From positions 1 through 58,578 of the forward strand of contig JALOLT010000002.1 in assembly GCA_025455775.1 (NCBI GenBank): a stretch of 58,578 nt of DNA, given 5' to 3'. Of this stretch, positions 26,445 through 37,173 are shown in pieces. The stretch comes from Fimbriimonadaceae bacterium. GTDB taxonomy: Bacteria; Armatimonadota; Fimbriimonadia; Fimbriimonadales; Fimbriimonadaceae. The notes under the pieces were generated by a model that saw only the letters and a list, made by a program, of their open reading frames with translations, searched no databases and had not been told where the DNA came from. Position 1 is the stretch's first letter. The number at the start of each line of letters is the position of its first letter. A program made the position numbers and the translations under genes.

Positions 26445-27758
26445 ATGATTGTTCCCACCCCCCGGCTTTGGTTCCTGGTTGCCTTAGGATTACCTGTGGC
26501 TGCTTTGGGGATCTTGATCCCGGGATTTGAGTATTTACTTATCCCTTATAACCTCGCCTTGCTGATTCTGTTCTTGGTTACAGGAAACTTGGCCAAGAGG
26601 TGGGATCCCCTTTCAGTGCGTCGCCAGACAGATCACCTCTTGAGCGCACGAGTTCCCAACCAAGTGAGGTTGATCATCGAAAACATGACCACTCAGTCGT
26701 TGGTCGTGAAACTTCGGGATGATCCGCCTGACACAACAACCGCCACGACCCCCAACAGCTTCGACCTGGTTCTCGCACCAGAGGAGAAGGTGACACGGCA
26801 GTACACCATTGTTCCGCTCGAGCGAGGTTCCCAGCCATTCGAGGGCACCTTTGTGAGATTTCTGGCACCCCTGGGCCTTTGCTGGGTGCAAAAGCAACTG
26901 GCAAACCGAGAGGAGGTGCGCGTTTACCCGAACGTCCAAGCTCTGAAGGAGTTTGAACTGCTGAAGCAAAAGGGCCACCTGGCCTTGATGGGAATTCGTA
27001 AGAGCCGAATCAAGGGGCTCGGCCAAGAGTTTGAGAGTTTGAGAGACTATCACGAAGACGATTTTCGTAAGATCGACTGGAAAGCTTCTGCCAGGCGCAA
27101 TCGGCTTGTCGTGCGGAACTATGAGCAGGAAAAGAACCAGGCCGTGGTGATCTGCGTGGATGTGGGCCGCCACCTTTTGGCCGAAGTCGAGGGAACGAGC
27201 AAGATTGATCACATATTGGATGCGAGCCTGATGCTGCTTCACGCTGCGGAGCGAGCTGGCGATCAAACTGGCCTTCTGCTCTTCAATGATGTTGTGAAGC
27301 GATACATCGCCCCGAAGAGAGGGAAAGCCCAAGTCGCTGCGATTCTCAACACGATTCACGATACACGAGCCGAGCCGGTCCAGCCTGACTACATTGGAGC
27401 CTTCGCTTACCTTGGGACTCGCTGGAAAAGGCGATCTTTGATGATCGTCTTTAGCGATGCGGAAAATGAGGATCAGGCTCGCGAGCTTCTCGCCGCGCTT
27501 GGCCATCTTGCCAAGCGTCATCTTTTGCTTCTTGTGAGGGTGAGTGACCCCCGATTGAGCGAACTCACCAATCTACCGATCGAGTCCCGGGCAGACCTTT
27601 CCCGCCGGGCTTCGGCTCTTTGGTACAAGGCGGATCGCCGAAAGGCAGAGGCGGTGCTCAGGAGTGGAGGGTTTCAGACTCTTGATTCTGAACCAAGCGA
27701 ACTGAGTTCCAAGCTCGTGGGAGCCTACCTACGAGTAAAAGAGCTGAACTTGATCTAG
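26445..27758 (+). CDS. DUF58 domain (vWA-like) protein
   Basis: 437 residues from ATG 26445. Two N-terminal membrane helices, a beta-rich middle part, and the DUF58 core with GLGQEFESLRDYHEDDFRKIDWKASARRNRLVVRNYEQEKNQ followed by the vWA-like VVICVDVGRHL (DxG in place of DxSxS). Usually encoded beside MoxR AAA+ ATPases, where a role in complex assembly or cell-envelope stress is proposed; no MoxR is adjacent here, but RDD proteins often co-occur in the same neighbourhoods. Converges on the GH10 gene. Confidence 0.88.
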   Translation: MIVPTPRLWFLVALGLPVAALGILIPGFEYLLIPYNLALLILFLVTGNLAKRWDPLSVRRQTDHLLSARVPNQVRLIIENMTTQSLVVKLRDDPPDTTTATTPNSFDLVLAPEEKVTRQYTIVPLERGSQPFEGTFVRFLAPLGLCWVQKQLANREEVRVYPNVQALKEFELLKQKGHLALMGIRKSRIKGLGQEFESLRDYHEDDFRKIDWKASARRNRLVVRNYEQEKNQAVVICVDVGRHLLAEVEGTSKIDHILDASLMLLHAAERAGDQTGLLLFNDVVKRYIAPKRGKAQVAAILNTIHDTRAEPVQPDYIGAFAYLGTRWKRRSLMIVFSDAENEDQARELLAALGHLAKRHLLLLVRVSDPRLSELTNLPIESRADLSRRASALWYKADRRKAEAVLRSGGFQTLDSEPSELSSKLVGAYLRVKELNLI

Positions 27759-27807
27759 ATCCGGTTGAGCCCTATTTCCTTTTTTCGAGAAGCTGACCCT
27801 GAGGAAA

Positions 27808-29559
27808 CTATCGAACAGTAAGGGTAAATGGAGCCGAGCCTTTGGCAAGGTCAAGAAAGAACTCCTGGCCGTCCACTGTCACCTTGTAGCGACCCAAATG
27901 GCAACGCAACGAGAAGAACCCGGCCGAAGAGGTTTTGCCTGACCCTGTGGTCCACCATTCCTGTCTGATCAAAGAGTTCCAAGCTCGACCTGGGCCAGTG
28001 AACTGGCCGTCCGGACGGAACATCACCCTCATTCCCCAAGTTTGAACACCGATGACTGAAGGATGGCTGTACATTGCGATCAAGAAATCGCGAGCGTAAT
28101 CATGGGCGAGTTCTTCATCTTCTTGGATCAACGTAAACTCTGTAACTCGAATGGGGAGATTGAACACGGCAAACTGATTGAGAATTTCAATCAATCTCCT
28201 GGGGTCGTTAAACGAACCTCCCATATGGCCCTGGAATCCGAGGACGCTCAAGGGTGCCTTGTTTTGGAGAAGAAACTTGACGTTTCTCTCATACTCCTGA
28301 ATGGCGACAGTGTTGTGGCGACTCGGCAAAATGGAATAGTCGTTGAGAGCAAGCCGTACTCCTGGGGCTCGTTCGTGAGCTCGCTTGAACCACTCAACCA
28401 TCACTTGCCGACCGGCAGCGTCCATGATATCGTGGTTGTCTCTGGGTTCGTTCAAGACATCCCATTCCTGAACAAAGCCTTTTGTTGCGCCGAGTATTTC
28501 ATCAATGTGGGAAAGAGCAAGTCGGTGCATTGTCTCGCCGCTGAGAGGCCCGTTTGGGCCAGGCTGGACAAAGGCAGGGAGATTTCTGTATCCTGGCCAA
28601 ACGAGGACGTGGCCCCGAAAAGCGAGGTTATTCTGTTGAAACCACTTGAGTGCTTCAAGGGCATGAGACTTTCCAATGTCTGGCCCAAACTCGCAAAGCC
28701 ACGCAGGCCACTTTGTGTCATTTTCGAATGAACCGGCATTAAAGAGGCTGAGGAATCTTTGTCGAGTGGCATCGTTCTCTGGGCCGAGCAGGGAGCGAGC
28801 TGGCAAGGCACAACCAAATTCGAAGGCTGGCCTGACCATTTCAACCTTTACACTTCTGCCGGCTATTGCTTGGCCTTTCTGATTGATTAGCTTGATTTCC
28901 AAGGGCGCGGTGCGAAGGGCTTCGATGCGCTTTTGGGCCTCCAAACGCCAAGGAGCTGATGCCTCACGTCCCGTGTATGAACCAACAGTTCTAGGCAAAC
29001 TTTCAATTCTGGTTCCTGCCGGGTAGACCCAAAGTTCAAGGCCACCGATTTCAAGGGTCTGACGAACCTCGCCACACGAGAGCTTGATAAAGAGATCATC
29101 AGGCCCGAAATCGGAACTAATTCGGCCAGGAATCCAAAACTCCTGCCACCCTCCATCCACAGTCACGACACGGGAGATCGGAGCAGACCAAGGCTCCCTC
29201 CTCATGGCCACTTGGATGTTGGCAAGTGCCATCCCTGACTCATCCAGAGAACGGACCTCGCGCATAAAGACCCTCATCAGAAGGACTTCGCCAATCTTGA
29301 AGCTTCTGGGAATTGGACGGCCTACTTCAGCATCCCACTGCATACCCCGTTCTGCGACCTCGATTTGGATGGCCTGCCGAAAGGGCATTCCTTGGACGTC
29401 AACAATCCTACTTTTCCCCTTCGGATGAGTGCCCACCTCGTAGGCTCCCAGTGAGTCGTTCAGGATTAGCCTTTCCCCGCCAAGTGGGGCAACCTGCTGA
29501 GAGAGGGCAAAAGTGGCAAGAGCCGTGGCAAGAAGCCAGCAAACAGATCTAAGAAGCAT
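27808..29559 (-). CDS. Secreted glycoside hydrolase family 10 protein (endo-xylanase-like)
   Basis: 583 residues from ATG 29559, chosen because it gives a signal peptide (LLRSVCWLLATALATFALSQQ). Residues about 25-200 form a beta-rich, carbohydrate-binding-like region. The GH10 barrel spans about 230-545: FRGHVLVWPGYRNLP, the acid/base Glu in EWDVLNEP (about residue 371) and the nucleophile Glu in IRVTEFTL (about 474). Members cleave xylan. Complete, stand-alone, with no other polysaccharide genes nearby. Confidence 0.9.
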   Translation of the reverse strand: MLLRSVCWLLATALATFALSQQVAPLGGERLILNDSLGAYEVGTHPKGKSRIVDVQGMPFRQAIQIEVAERGMQWDAEVGRPIPRSFKIGEVLLMRVFMREVRSLDESGMALANIQVAMRREPWSAPISRVVTVDGGWQEFWIPGRISSDFGPDDLFIKLSCGEVRQTLEIGGLELWVYPAGTRIESLPRTVGSYTGREASAPWRLEAQKRIEALRTAPLEIKLINQKGQAIAGRSVKVEMVRPAFEFGCALPARSLLGPENDATRQRFLSLFNAGSFENDTKWPAWLCEFGPDIGKSHALEALKWFQQNNLAFRGHVLVWPGYRNLPAFVQPGPNGPLSGETMHRLALSHIDEILGATKGFVQEWDVLNEPRDNHDIMDAAGRQVMVEWFKRAHERAPGVRLALNDYSILPSRHNTVAIQEYERNVKFLLQNKAPLSVLGFQGHMGGSFNDPRRLIEILNQFAVFNLPIRVTEFTLIQEDEELAHDYARDFLIAMYSHPSVIGVQTWGMRVMFRPDGQFTGPGRAWNSLIRQEWWTTGSGKTSSAGFFSLRCHLGRYKVTVDGQEFFLDLAKGSAPFTLTVR

Positions 29560-29757
29560 GACGAGGAGTTTACTAACTGGATCCCAGGCAGATGCATTTT
29601 CGGATGCAAGAAATCGCGTCAGGTTAGCTACCCATCCGAAAAAGAGACACCACAATCCTGGCAACCTCAAGGGTGCAGGGGTGGCTAACAGCGATCCGAC
29701 TATTAAGAACGTGAACGAAAGGCCGAGGCAAGATGCCGAGGCTACCGAGGAAATGTA

Positions 29758-31143
29758 GTGCGAAACGGATTGCGCCCATCAGCCAACGCTCGAAACAGTA
29801 CCCATCTCAAAATCGACCCCCGAGTCGTCCTCACGAGTCAGATTTTGGAATTGAGCCAGCTGGAGCTGGAAAATGCCATCAACACGGAACTGATGGAAAA
29901 TCCAGCCCTCGAGAAGCTGGAGGACTTTGAGGAGGCAATCAGTCTCGAAGAGATTTACCGAGCCGTCGCACCTTGTGAACTTAAGCCCTCTGGTGGCGAC
30001 CATGAACTGAGGCGCAGCCTGCCGAACGACTCCGAGCAGGACGTGGACTGGCTCGACCTTGCCTCGAGCGATGACAGCCTGTGGGATCACCTCCTGGCTC
30101 AACTCCGGATCACCCTTCCCGAAAGGATGACCCCTCTCATGGTCTATTTGGTCGGATCCATCAACGATCGTGGATATCTGACCTGCACAGTGGAGGAAGC
30201 TGCTCTGGATTGCGGTGCTTCGCTCGAAGACGCAGAAACAGTTTTGATGGCTCTTAAGAACTGTGAGCCAGCTGGTGTGGGAGCCTGTGATCTCAGGGAG
30301 TGCCTAATTTTGCAGCTTCGCGATGCCCTTACCGATGCCGAGAAGCTCGCCAGAGTCATGTTGCGCAGGAACTGGGACGACTTGGTGGCGCGCAACACCA
30401 GGGCGATCCAGCGATCCTATGGTCTCCCGGAGTCTCTCGTTCAAGAAGCCTTCGACGTGATTCTCAGCCTGAACCCATTCCCAGGCGAAGGGTTTATCAG
30501 CAATGCGGCGGCCGGGAGCAATCGAGATAAACCATTTTCGACCAAGCCGGATGTCGTGATTATCATGGATCAAGCTGGCTTTATCGTCGAGGTGCCAGGC
30601 CCGAACCAGATTTGTCTCCGCGTGAACCCTGCCTATGAGAAACGCAGAAAGGAAGTCGGGCAGAAGTTGGCCGATGCTGCCGAGAAGCGTCACCTCACAG
30701 AGTTTTGCGACCGTGCTCATCGATTCCTCGATGCTCTCACTCAGCGACGCATCCAACTGGCCAGGATAGGGCGGTATCTGGTTGAGTTCCAAAGCGGATT
30801 TGTGCGCACCGGGGAGAGTATGTTCCTGGTGCCTCTCACCAGAACTCAAATGGCGAAGGATCTGGGGGTTCACGAAAGCACGATTAGCCGTGCCACAAAT
30901 GGAAAGTTTGTGCAGCTGGTCACAGGAGACGTCGTGAGCTTCGACCTCTTCTTCAAACCAGCCCTGAGAGTGCAAAAGATGATCGAAGAGATCTTGGCCA
31001 CCGAGAACCCCGACAGCCCCTTTAGTGACGAGCGAATCGCCAAGATGCTCGAAAGCCGGGGAGTAAAAGTCGCGAGGCGAACGGTGAACAAGTATCGAGA
31101 TCGGTCCAAGATGCTCTCGAGTCGGATGCGAAAAGCCAGTTAA
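29758..31143 (+). CDS. rpoN: RNA polymerase sigma-54 factor
   Basis: 461 residues from GTG 29758 with GAGG 8 bases upstream. Region I is abbreviated (LKIDPRVVLTSQILELSQLELENAINTELMENPALE), then the core-binding region, the HTH (MAKDLGVHESTISRATNGKFVQ), and the RpoN box ARRTVNKYRD at residues 439-448. It directs transcription from -24/-12 promoters, needing AAA+ activators; none is encoded in this window. Divergent from the GH10 gene. Confidence 0.96.
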   Translation: MRNGLRPSANARNSTHLKIDPRVVLTSQILELSQLELENAINTELMENPALEKLEDFEEAISLEEIYRAVAPCELKPSGGDHELRRSLPNDSEQDVDWLDLASSDDSLWDHLLAQLRITLPERMTPLMVYLVGSINDRGYLTCTVEEAALDCGASLEDAETVLMALKNCEPAGVGACDLRECLILQLRDALTDAEKLARVMLRRNWDDLVARNTRAIQRSYGLPESLVQEAFDVILSLNPFPGEGFISNAAAGSNRDKPFSTKPDVVIIMDQAGFIVEVPGPNQICLRVNPAYEKRRKEVGQKLADAAEKRHLTEFCDRAHRFLDALTQRRIQLARIGRYLVEFQSGFVRTGESMFLVPLTRTQMAKDLGVHESTISRATNGKFVQLVTGDVVSFDLFFKPALRVQKMIEEILATENPDSPFSDERIAKMLESRGVKVARRTVNKYRDRSKMLSSRMRKAS

Positions 31144-31239
31144 GAGTCGCGACAAGAATCACATTGGGGCCTTTGCTGACCGAAGCGGGGCCCCAAAAAC
31201 ATGTCCGTGCGGGACGGAGTAGGTTAAACTGGAATAGAA

Positions 31240-32178
31240 ATGGCCCAGCGCCTGCCGGAATGGCTTACAATTCGATTGCCTCGCCCTGAAACGATCAAAG
31301 AGGTCGAGACCCTGATGCGCTCCAAGAGTTTGCACACTGTATGCGAAAGCGCGAGGTGTCCAAACCTGCCAGAGTGCTGGAGCAAAAACACTGCCACCTT
31401 CATGATCCTGGGAGATACCTGCACCAGGAGTTGCGGTTTCTGCGCGATCAAGGTGGGACGGGGCCTCGAGGTAGACCCCTTCGAGCCCCTGAACGTCGCC
31501 CTTTCTGCCAAAAAGATGGGGATGAAGCATGTCGTCGTGACAAGCGTTGCCCGCGATGACCTGAAAGACGAAGGAGCGGAGCAGTTTGCCAAAACAATCA
31601 GGGCCTTGCATAAGGAAATTCCCCACATCATCGTGGAAGTCCTGACGCCAGACTTCAAGGGCAAAGAAGACTGCATGCGCATTGTCTGTGACGCTCATCC
31701 CGAAATCTACAACCACAATATCGAAACTGTTGAGCGGCTTCACACCATCGTGAGGCCCCAGGCAAAGTACTCCCGCACGATGGGATTGCTCGAGAAGGTC
31801 AAGGAAATTGACCCCACGATCTATACCAAGTCGGGATTGATGCTTGGCCTTGGGGAGACCAAAGTCGAGGTCATCAAGACCTTGGAGGACTTACGCAAGA
31901 TTGGCGTCGACGCTGTGACGATCGGCCAGTACCTTCGCCCGACCATGAAGCACCTGCCGGTGGTGGAATACATCCATCCGGACATCTTCGCCGAGTATGA
32001 GAAGATCGGGGAAGACATGGGCTTTGCCTTCGTCGCCAGTGGCCCCTTCATTCGAAGTAGCTACAACGCGATCGCCTTTAGTGAGAAAGTGATGAAAGAG
32101 AGGTTGGAGCGGGTCGAAGTCGAAGCAGTCACCCCCCAACGCACTCTCTTGCCAGAAGCTTCCGGGCTGTCGCAGTAG
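31240..32178 (+). CDS. lipA: Lipoyl synthase
   Basis: 312 residues. Radical-SAM enzyme inserting sulfur into octanoyl groups. The auxiliary cluster cysteines C35, C40 and C46 (CESARCPNLPEC) and the radical-SAM cluster C61, C65 and C68 (CTRSCGFC) are in place, as are the family blocks HNIETVERL and SGLMLGLGET and the closing RSSYNA. Monocistronic by position, with a 95-base leader. Confidence 0.97.
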   Translation: MAQRLPEWLTIRLPRPETIKEVETLMRSKSLHTVCESARCPNLPECWSKNTATFMILGDTCTRSCGFCAIKVGRGLEVDPFEPLNVALSAKKMGMKHVVVTSVARDDLKDEGAEQFAKTIRALHKEIPHIIVEVLTPDFKGKEDCMRIVCDAHPEIYNHNIETVERLHTIVRPQAKYSRTMGLLEKVKEIDPTIYTKSGLMLGLGETKVEVIKTLEDLRKIGVDAVTIGQYLRPTMKHLPVVEYIHPDIFAEYEKIGEDMGFAFVASGPFIRSSYNAIAFSEKVMKERLERVEVEAVTPQRTLLPEASGLSQ

Positions 32179-32262
32179 TTCCGCAAGCCCTCTTGCATCA
32201 CGGGTCACCTCCGCAAGCCCCGCCTCGCCGAGCCAACCCCCTCCCCGCCGAGTCGGGGCAGG

Positions 32263-32422
32263 CATCCCTAAGTCCCTTCTCCCCCGGAGGAGAGAAGGGA
32301 TTTTTCAGGCTCAAGGGCTCGTTCTTTATCGTGAATCAGACGGTCTCGCCAAAGCCCCTCTCCCCCGTATTGTTACGGGGGAGGGGGTATGGGGTGAGGG
32401 GGACCTCGGCGAAGCCGAGGTC
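32263..32422. repeat. Cluster of three palindromes in the lipA-tamB gap
   Basis: The 374-base gap (32179-32552) has no gene. It holds (1) TCCCTTCTC 32273-32281 pairing with GAGAAGGGA 32292-32300, a member of a repeat also seen at 42651 and 48701; (2) a C/G-rich hairpin about 32355-32387 around CCCCCGTA/TACGGGGG; and (3) a perfect 9-base stem with GAA loop, 32402-32422. They resemble REP-type intergenic elements or terminators. Confidence 0.6.
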
Positions 32423-32552
32423 AGAGGAGTTTCCACCGCGCACGAAGAAACGCCTGAACAATCTCTCACTGTTCCCCCGTCCCGTCTTGTAAACTACCCC
32501 CTAGGCAACGGCGTGGGCGTTTCCCCCTGGTTGCCTAAGGCACGAGTAACGA

Positions 32553-35500
32553 TTGCGAAAGATCCTGCAGGTCATTTGGATAGGATTTCTCGGGCTTTCC
32601 CGAGGGTTGGTGGCATGGGTGCCGCCGCTTCTCGTCGTGGCTTTCGGAGCCATTTACCTTGCTCAGTGCCTCCAGCTTCTCACCTCGCCTGGCACAGGGG
32701 TGAAGCTCCTCTACGAAGGAGAAGGAGGGGTTTATTCGGTCACGTCAGAAACCTACGTGATCGATCCTGTGGCAAGGGTTGTGAACCTCACCGACGTCGT
32801 GATCCGAGATGAGAACCAACAGGAGTTTGGCCGGGCGAAGCAGGTCACTGCTTTCCTGGCTGGGCCTTCCCCCCGAGTCAAAATAAGTGACGCCATTCTC
32901 AGAGTCATCCGCCAGTCGGATGGGGCCTTTGATGTCCTGCAGGCCTTGCCAAAGGCTGATCCGGCCCAGCCAGATGCTGCCCTTTCGATCGAAGTAAACC
33001 GCGCCAAAGTGGTTCTCGTGGACCAGACCGCCCCGGAGGCGCGGACTTCGGAATTCCACTTGCGGAATCTCAGCGTGGCAAATGGCGCAGGCCACACCCT
33101 CGCGAGAAGTGTCGTCGAACTGGAAGGCGGGACTGTTCCCCTGAAACTTCAGCTATCCCAAGAGGGAGACGGGTTCGTCGCATTCGACCTGAAGGACTTC
33201 GACCTTGCCCCCCATCTTCCCCTCATCAAGAGTTTCTTGCCAAAGGAGAGCCTTTCCCAAATTGAGCCTTTGAATGCGAGCTTGTGTCGCCTCACAGGGC
33301 CGGTTCGTGTGAGTTGGATCCCAGAATCGGCACCCCTGGTTTCGGCTGATTTAGCAGTGGTTGCAGAAGGCCTCTCCCTTCGGCGGACTCTCGCCAACGG
33401 CAATTTGCGGGGGACCGTGCGCACCGACGGGAATCGCTTCCGAATTGCGGCAACGCTTCGGGAGCCAGGTCGTTCTGCTGTGTTTGATGGGGAGGTTACT
33501 CTTGCTCCTCAATTCAGGGTGGCTGGGAATGCGATTGTCGAAGTGGATTCTTCCCGATCTGTGTGGTCAGATCTGGCCCCCTTGCTGCCCAAAAATAGCT
33601 CGTTCCGGGCCGTGACCTATCGGGGCTGGATCGCCACCGATGGCCAGGGCTTTGAGGCCGACGGTGCTCTTTCCGCGGGAGAGATCGTTGCGAATGGCCA
33701 GAAGGTCACTCAAGTCCAGGCCAAGATTGCTACGAATGGCGAGGCATTGAGGGCGGACATCGAAAGAGCCACCTTTCAAGGCGAGTCGTTCACTGGTTCG
33801 CTTTCGACCAATTTTCGCCGTCAAACCCTGGAGGGAGCCTTTTCGGCGAGGCTTGGGACAAACCTCCTCCGGGGTCAGGAGTGGGCAAGCAAGCTTCAAG
33901 GCGAGGCCTTGGTCACGGCTCTGGTCTCTGGCACATACCAAAAGCCAATCGTAGCGGTTGAGGCCAAGGGCCAAGCCTCGTACCAGGTCACTCCTGGGCG
34001 TCTGGCAGTGCTCGGTCCCTTTGTGGCAAGAGGAACTTGGGAAGATCAAAGGCTTAAGATTGATCGAATCGATGGCGTCTCAAGCTACGGAAGGATCACG
34101 GGGGGCGGAACCTACTCGGAAGCAGATGGGATCGACATTACCCTGAGCGCCTATGGAATCGATCTGAGAAAATTTGACGAGCGTCTCTCGGGAACCGCCT
34201 TTGTTCAGGCGAAGATTGTCGGTACGCCAGAGGAGCCGGTTTTGATGGGCAGGGTTGAGACCTATCGAACAAAGTTTAACGAATTCGTGGTTCCCCTTGT
34301 CTCGGCAAACATCTCGGCGAACCTCAAAACTGTGGCAGCGAGCGATGTCATCGCAAATTTTGGATCAGGAAGTGTGGAGGGACAGCTCGTCCTAGATCTG
34401 GGTTCTGGCAAGATCGAGGGCGAATTTGCCAGTACTGGGCTTGACCTTACCGAGTTTACGAACCAAGATCTCAACGTTCGCTTTGCTATTCCTCGTGCTG
34501 TTATCACTGGTTCGCTGGAACAGCCAATTGTTGCAGGTCGCGCCACCCTGGGCAAAGCCTTGATCGCGGGGGCACCGATTGACGAGGGCTCGGTGAGCTT
34601 TGAAGTGTCCCCTCAGGGCGGAACCCTTTCGGAGATCCTGGTTTCGATCGAGAATGGAAGGCTGGCTGGCTCTGGCACCCTGACATTTGAACCAAAGTTT
34701 TCGGCGTCGCTTTCTGGTGAAGTCACCTCGATTCCACTGCAGGCCCTGGTTCCTCCTGAGTCAGGAATCCAAGCTTCCGGCACTTGCCAGGGTCAAGTGA
34801 GCGTTGAGTTTGTTCAAGATAAGCCACTTAAAGCTTCTTTTAAGGGCAGGGTGAATCGCTTAGAAGTGGCGGGAAGCTTCTTAGGTTCTGGGCCAGTTTC
34901 CGTCTCGCTGCAAGACGACTTGCTTGCTGTCGAGGGACAGATTGGTCAGTTGAGTCGCTTCGTGGTTTTTCGTGGAGGAGAGTATTCCTTGGCGAATCAG
35001 TCGGTGAAGGGTGATTTAGAAGTCGTCAACTATTCCCTTGAAGACCTGGTCGAAACCCTCGTTGGGGCTGATGTCAAAATCGACCCTGAGGTTCTGCGGA
35101 CTCTGCGACAGTCGAGTGGCAGGATCAGTGCCCTTGCTTCATTCTCTGGCAAGTCGGATGAACTCGATATCGACCTCCGAAGCCTCACGGTGCGAGATCT
35201 GGAAATCAATGGCCAGGCGATGGGAGAAATCGAACTGCAGCTGAGCAAGAAAGGTCTGGATTGGGAGGTTTCGAACCTCTCCTATCGCAGGATGGGATTG
35301 GGTGATGTCGAATCAGTCGTGTCAGGGGCAGGAAGATTTCGCGATTCTCCCGATGGCAAGATTGAAGCAACTCTGTCAGTTACAAACTATGACCTATCGG
35401 CTCTTTCTGTCTTGTTCCCTGAACTACCGCTTGCCTCAGGAACCCTGAACTCAACGGCGGTGATCTCCGGCGGCAGAGAGGACTTTATAGCCAGATTTTC

Positions 35501-37097
35501 AGTTGACCTGAATCAGTTAGGGCTCCGAAGCGAGGAGGGCGGAGTGGTAGCCATCCCTCTGACCGTCTCCTTCGCCCCGGTTGTTTATGACCACGTTACC
35601 AGGCAGATTCGAGGGAGAGGCAGAGCTTTATTCCGAGGCCTCGAGGCGGAAATTGACTTGGCCTCCATCCCCTTGGCTGCTTTTGAAGAAAATCCTTCGG
35701 CAAGGGCGGAGGCGAGCCTTTTGGTTCCCGGCGTGACCTTAGCGAGGATTAACCAGGATCTTGGGATTTTTGATGATGCCAAGACGGAAGGATTGGTGAC
35801 AGCAAGGCTTAACCTTTCGGGAAATCGCTCTGGGTATCAGTTGACGGGACGAGCCGAGCTGGTTTCAAGTGATTCAGGCAAGTTGCCCACTGTCACCCTT
35901 AAACAATCTGGCCAGACCTTGATGGACTTGCGTCTTTCAGCTGAGCTTCAAGAAAACAAGGTAGCCCTAACGGGGGGTTGGCGCGAGCAGAAGGGAGGCG
36001 TTGCCGAGCTTTCGGCTCTGGCTGACCTAGCCGGGATCCTGGGGGCGAGAGTCAGATTCGAAGACGCTCTCGAAGAACTTCCAGTTTCCGGTAAGTTAGA
36101 AGTTAGAAACTATATTATATCGCAAACCTTGCCCCAGGCCAGTCGCCCGAGCATGACGACTCTTTTGGGGAAATTGCAGGTTTCGGGCAACCCTCGCCGA
36201 CTTGTGGTCGGGGGCGACCTTGCTTTTCGAGATACGACCGTCTACTTGCCTCCTGTCTTTCCTGAGCCAGTGGCTGGCCCTGTTCCTCCGGTGGAGGTTG
36301 AGTTCAACTCTCTCACCTATCGATTTGACGAAAACTCGACCTTGGTATTGCCAACCGGGCGACTCAAAGCCTTGGGTGAAGGCCAGATTAATGGCACTTT
36401 GACGCAGCCAGAGTTTCGGGGCAACTTCCTGGTTTCGGAAGGTCAGATTCGTACAGCAACAAACCGCATCTTCATTGATCGGGGGGCTCTGAATGTCAGC
36501 TATTCGGCTGGAGCAAATCGACTGAGTGTCTTGACGGACTTGAAAGGACGAACAAGCGCGACAGTGCGCAAGGGAATAGGGATCTTTACAAGTTATCGCA
36601 TTGATGTTGATATGAAGGGCGATCTCTTGGCACCCAATGGCCTGACGATTTCCGGGACAAGTGATCCGCCGGATCTCAGCCAAGAAGACATCAAGGCAAT
36701 CCTGGGTGAACGGGCTTTGTTTCAAGATGTCTTGGCTGGGATTCAGGGGGGCGACTCAGGGGCTCTTCGGAGCAGCCTCTTCTCAGTGGCTGTCCCGAGC
36801 CTCACGGATTTGTTTACAGCCGAACTGGCTGGAGGACTTGGCCTCGACTACCTTGCCTTTGATTACAACCCCTTCGACGGGCCGATTGTCTTGGCAGGAA
36901 AGAGGCTTGGAAGAGGATTTACTCTCGAAGCGAATCGCCAGCTTCTTCCGCAGGCGGTTGAAAGGGTGAAGTTTGATGTCCGTCTCACGTACCGAGTGCC
37001 TAGCCAAAATCCCTTTGTGAGCAACGTTCGGTGGGGATTTGGGTTCGATCAAGACACACCGTGGAGGATTTCGGTCGATTATTCGATCCGTTTTTGA
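32553..37097 (+). CDS. TamB-like translocation and assembly module protein (DUF490)
   Basis: 1514 residues, from a TTG start; a GTG at 32608 is an alternative. One N-terminal membrane helix (VPPLLVVAFGAIYLAQCLQLL), then more than 1000 residues of repeating beta-strand segments (AsmA/TamB-like groove), and a C-terminal DUF490 block (LLAPNGLTISGTSDPPDLSQEDIKAILGERALFQDVL... LGLDYLAFDYNPF). TamB bridges the periplasm and works with a BamA-family barrel in lipid transport or outer-membrane protein assembly. bamA follows 76 bases downstream, the classical arrangement. Confidence 0.9.
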   Translation: MRKILQVIWIGFLGLSRGLVAWVPPLLVVAFGAIYLAQCLQLLTSPGTGVKLLYEGEGGVYSVTSETYVIDPVARVVNLTDVVIRDENQQEFGRAKQVTAFLAGPSPRVKISDAILRVIRQSDGAFDVLQALPKADPAQPDAALSIEVNRAKVVLVDQTAPEARTSEFHLRNLSVANGAGHTLARSVVELEGGTVPLKLQLSQEGDGFVAFDLKDFDLAPHLPLIKSFLPKESLSQIEPLNASLCRLTGPVRVSWIPESAPLVSADLAVVAEGLSLRRTLANGNLRGTVRTDGNRFRIAATLREPGRSAVFDGEVTLAPQFRVAGNAIVEVDSSRSVWSDLAPLLPKNSSFRAVTYRGWIATDGQGFEADGALSAGEIVANGQKVTQVQAKIATNGEALRADIERATFQGESFTGSLSTNFRRQTLEGAFSARLGTNLLRGQEWASKLQGEALVTALVSGTYQKPIVAVEAKGQASYQVTPGRLAVLGPFVARGTWEDQRLKIDRIDGVSSYGRITGGGTYSEADGIDITLSAYGIDLRKFDERLSGTAFVQAKIVGTPEEPVLMGRVETYRTKFNEFVVPLVSANISANLKTVAASDVIANFGSGSVEGQLVLDLGSGKIEGEFASTGLDLTEFTNQDLNVRFAIPRAVITGSLEQPIVAGRATLGKALIAGAPIDEGSVSFEVSPQGGTLSEILVSIENGRLAGSGTLTFEPKFSASLSGEVTSIPLQALVPPESGIQASGTCQGQVSVEFVQDKPLKASFKGRVNRLEVAGSFLGSGPVSVSLQDDLLAVEGQIGQLSRFVVFRGGEYSLANQSVKGDLEVVNYSLEDLVETLVGADVKIDPEVLRTLRQSSGRISALASFSGKSDELDIDLRSLTVRDLEINGQAMGEIELQLSKKGLDWEVSNLSYRRMGLGDVESVVSGAGRFRDSPDGKIEATLSVTNYDLSALSVLFPELPLASGTLNSTAVISGGREDFIARFSVDLNQLGLRSEEGGVVAIPLTVSFAPVVYDHVTRQIRGRGRALFRGLEAEIDLASIPLAAFEENPSARAEASLLVPGVTLARINQDLGIFDDAKTEGLVTARLNLSGNRSGYQLTGRAELVSSDSGKLPTVTLKQSGQTLMDLRLSAELQENKVALTGGWREQKGGVAELSALADLAGILGARVRFEDALEELPVSGKLEVRNYIISQTLPQASRPSMTTLLGKLQVSGNPRRLVVGGDLAFRDTTVYLPPVFPEPVAGPVPPVEVEFNSLTYRFDENSTLVLPTGRLKALGEGQINGTLTQPEFRGNFLVSEGQIRTATNRIFIDRGALNVSYSAGANRLSVLTDLKGRTSATVRKGIGIFTSYRIDVDMKGDLLAPNGLTISGTSDPPDLSQEDIKAILGERALFQDVLAGIQGGDSGALRSSLFSVAVPSLTDLFTAELAGGLGLDYLAFDYNPFDGPIVLAGKRLGRGFTLEANRQLLPQAVERVKFDVRLTYRVPSQNPFVSNVRWGFGFDQDTPWRISVDYSIRF

Positions 37098-37173
37098 CCA
37101 AAGGGGCCTATCCGCCGGTATAACGACGAGGCAGGTCATCCGTCTCTATCAGTGATCTCAGTTAGGAGTTTTG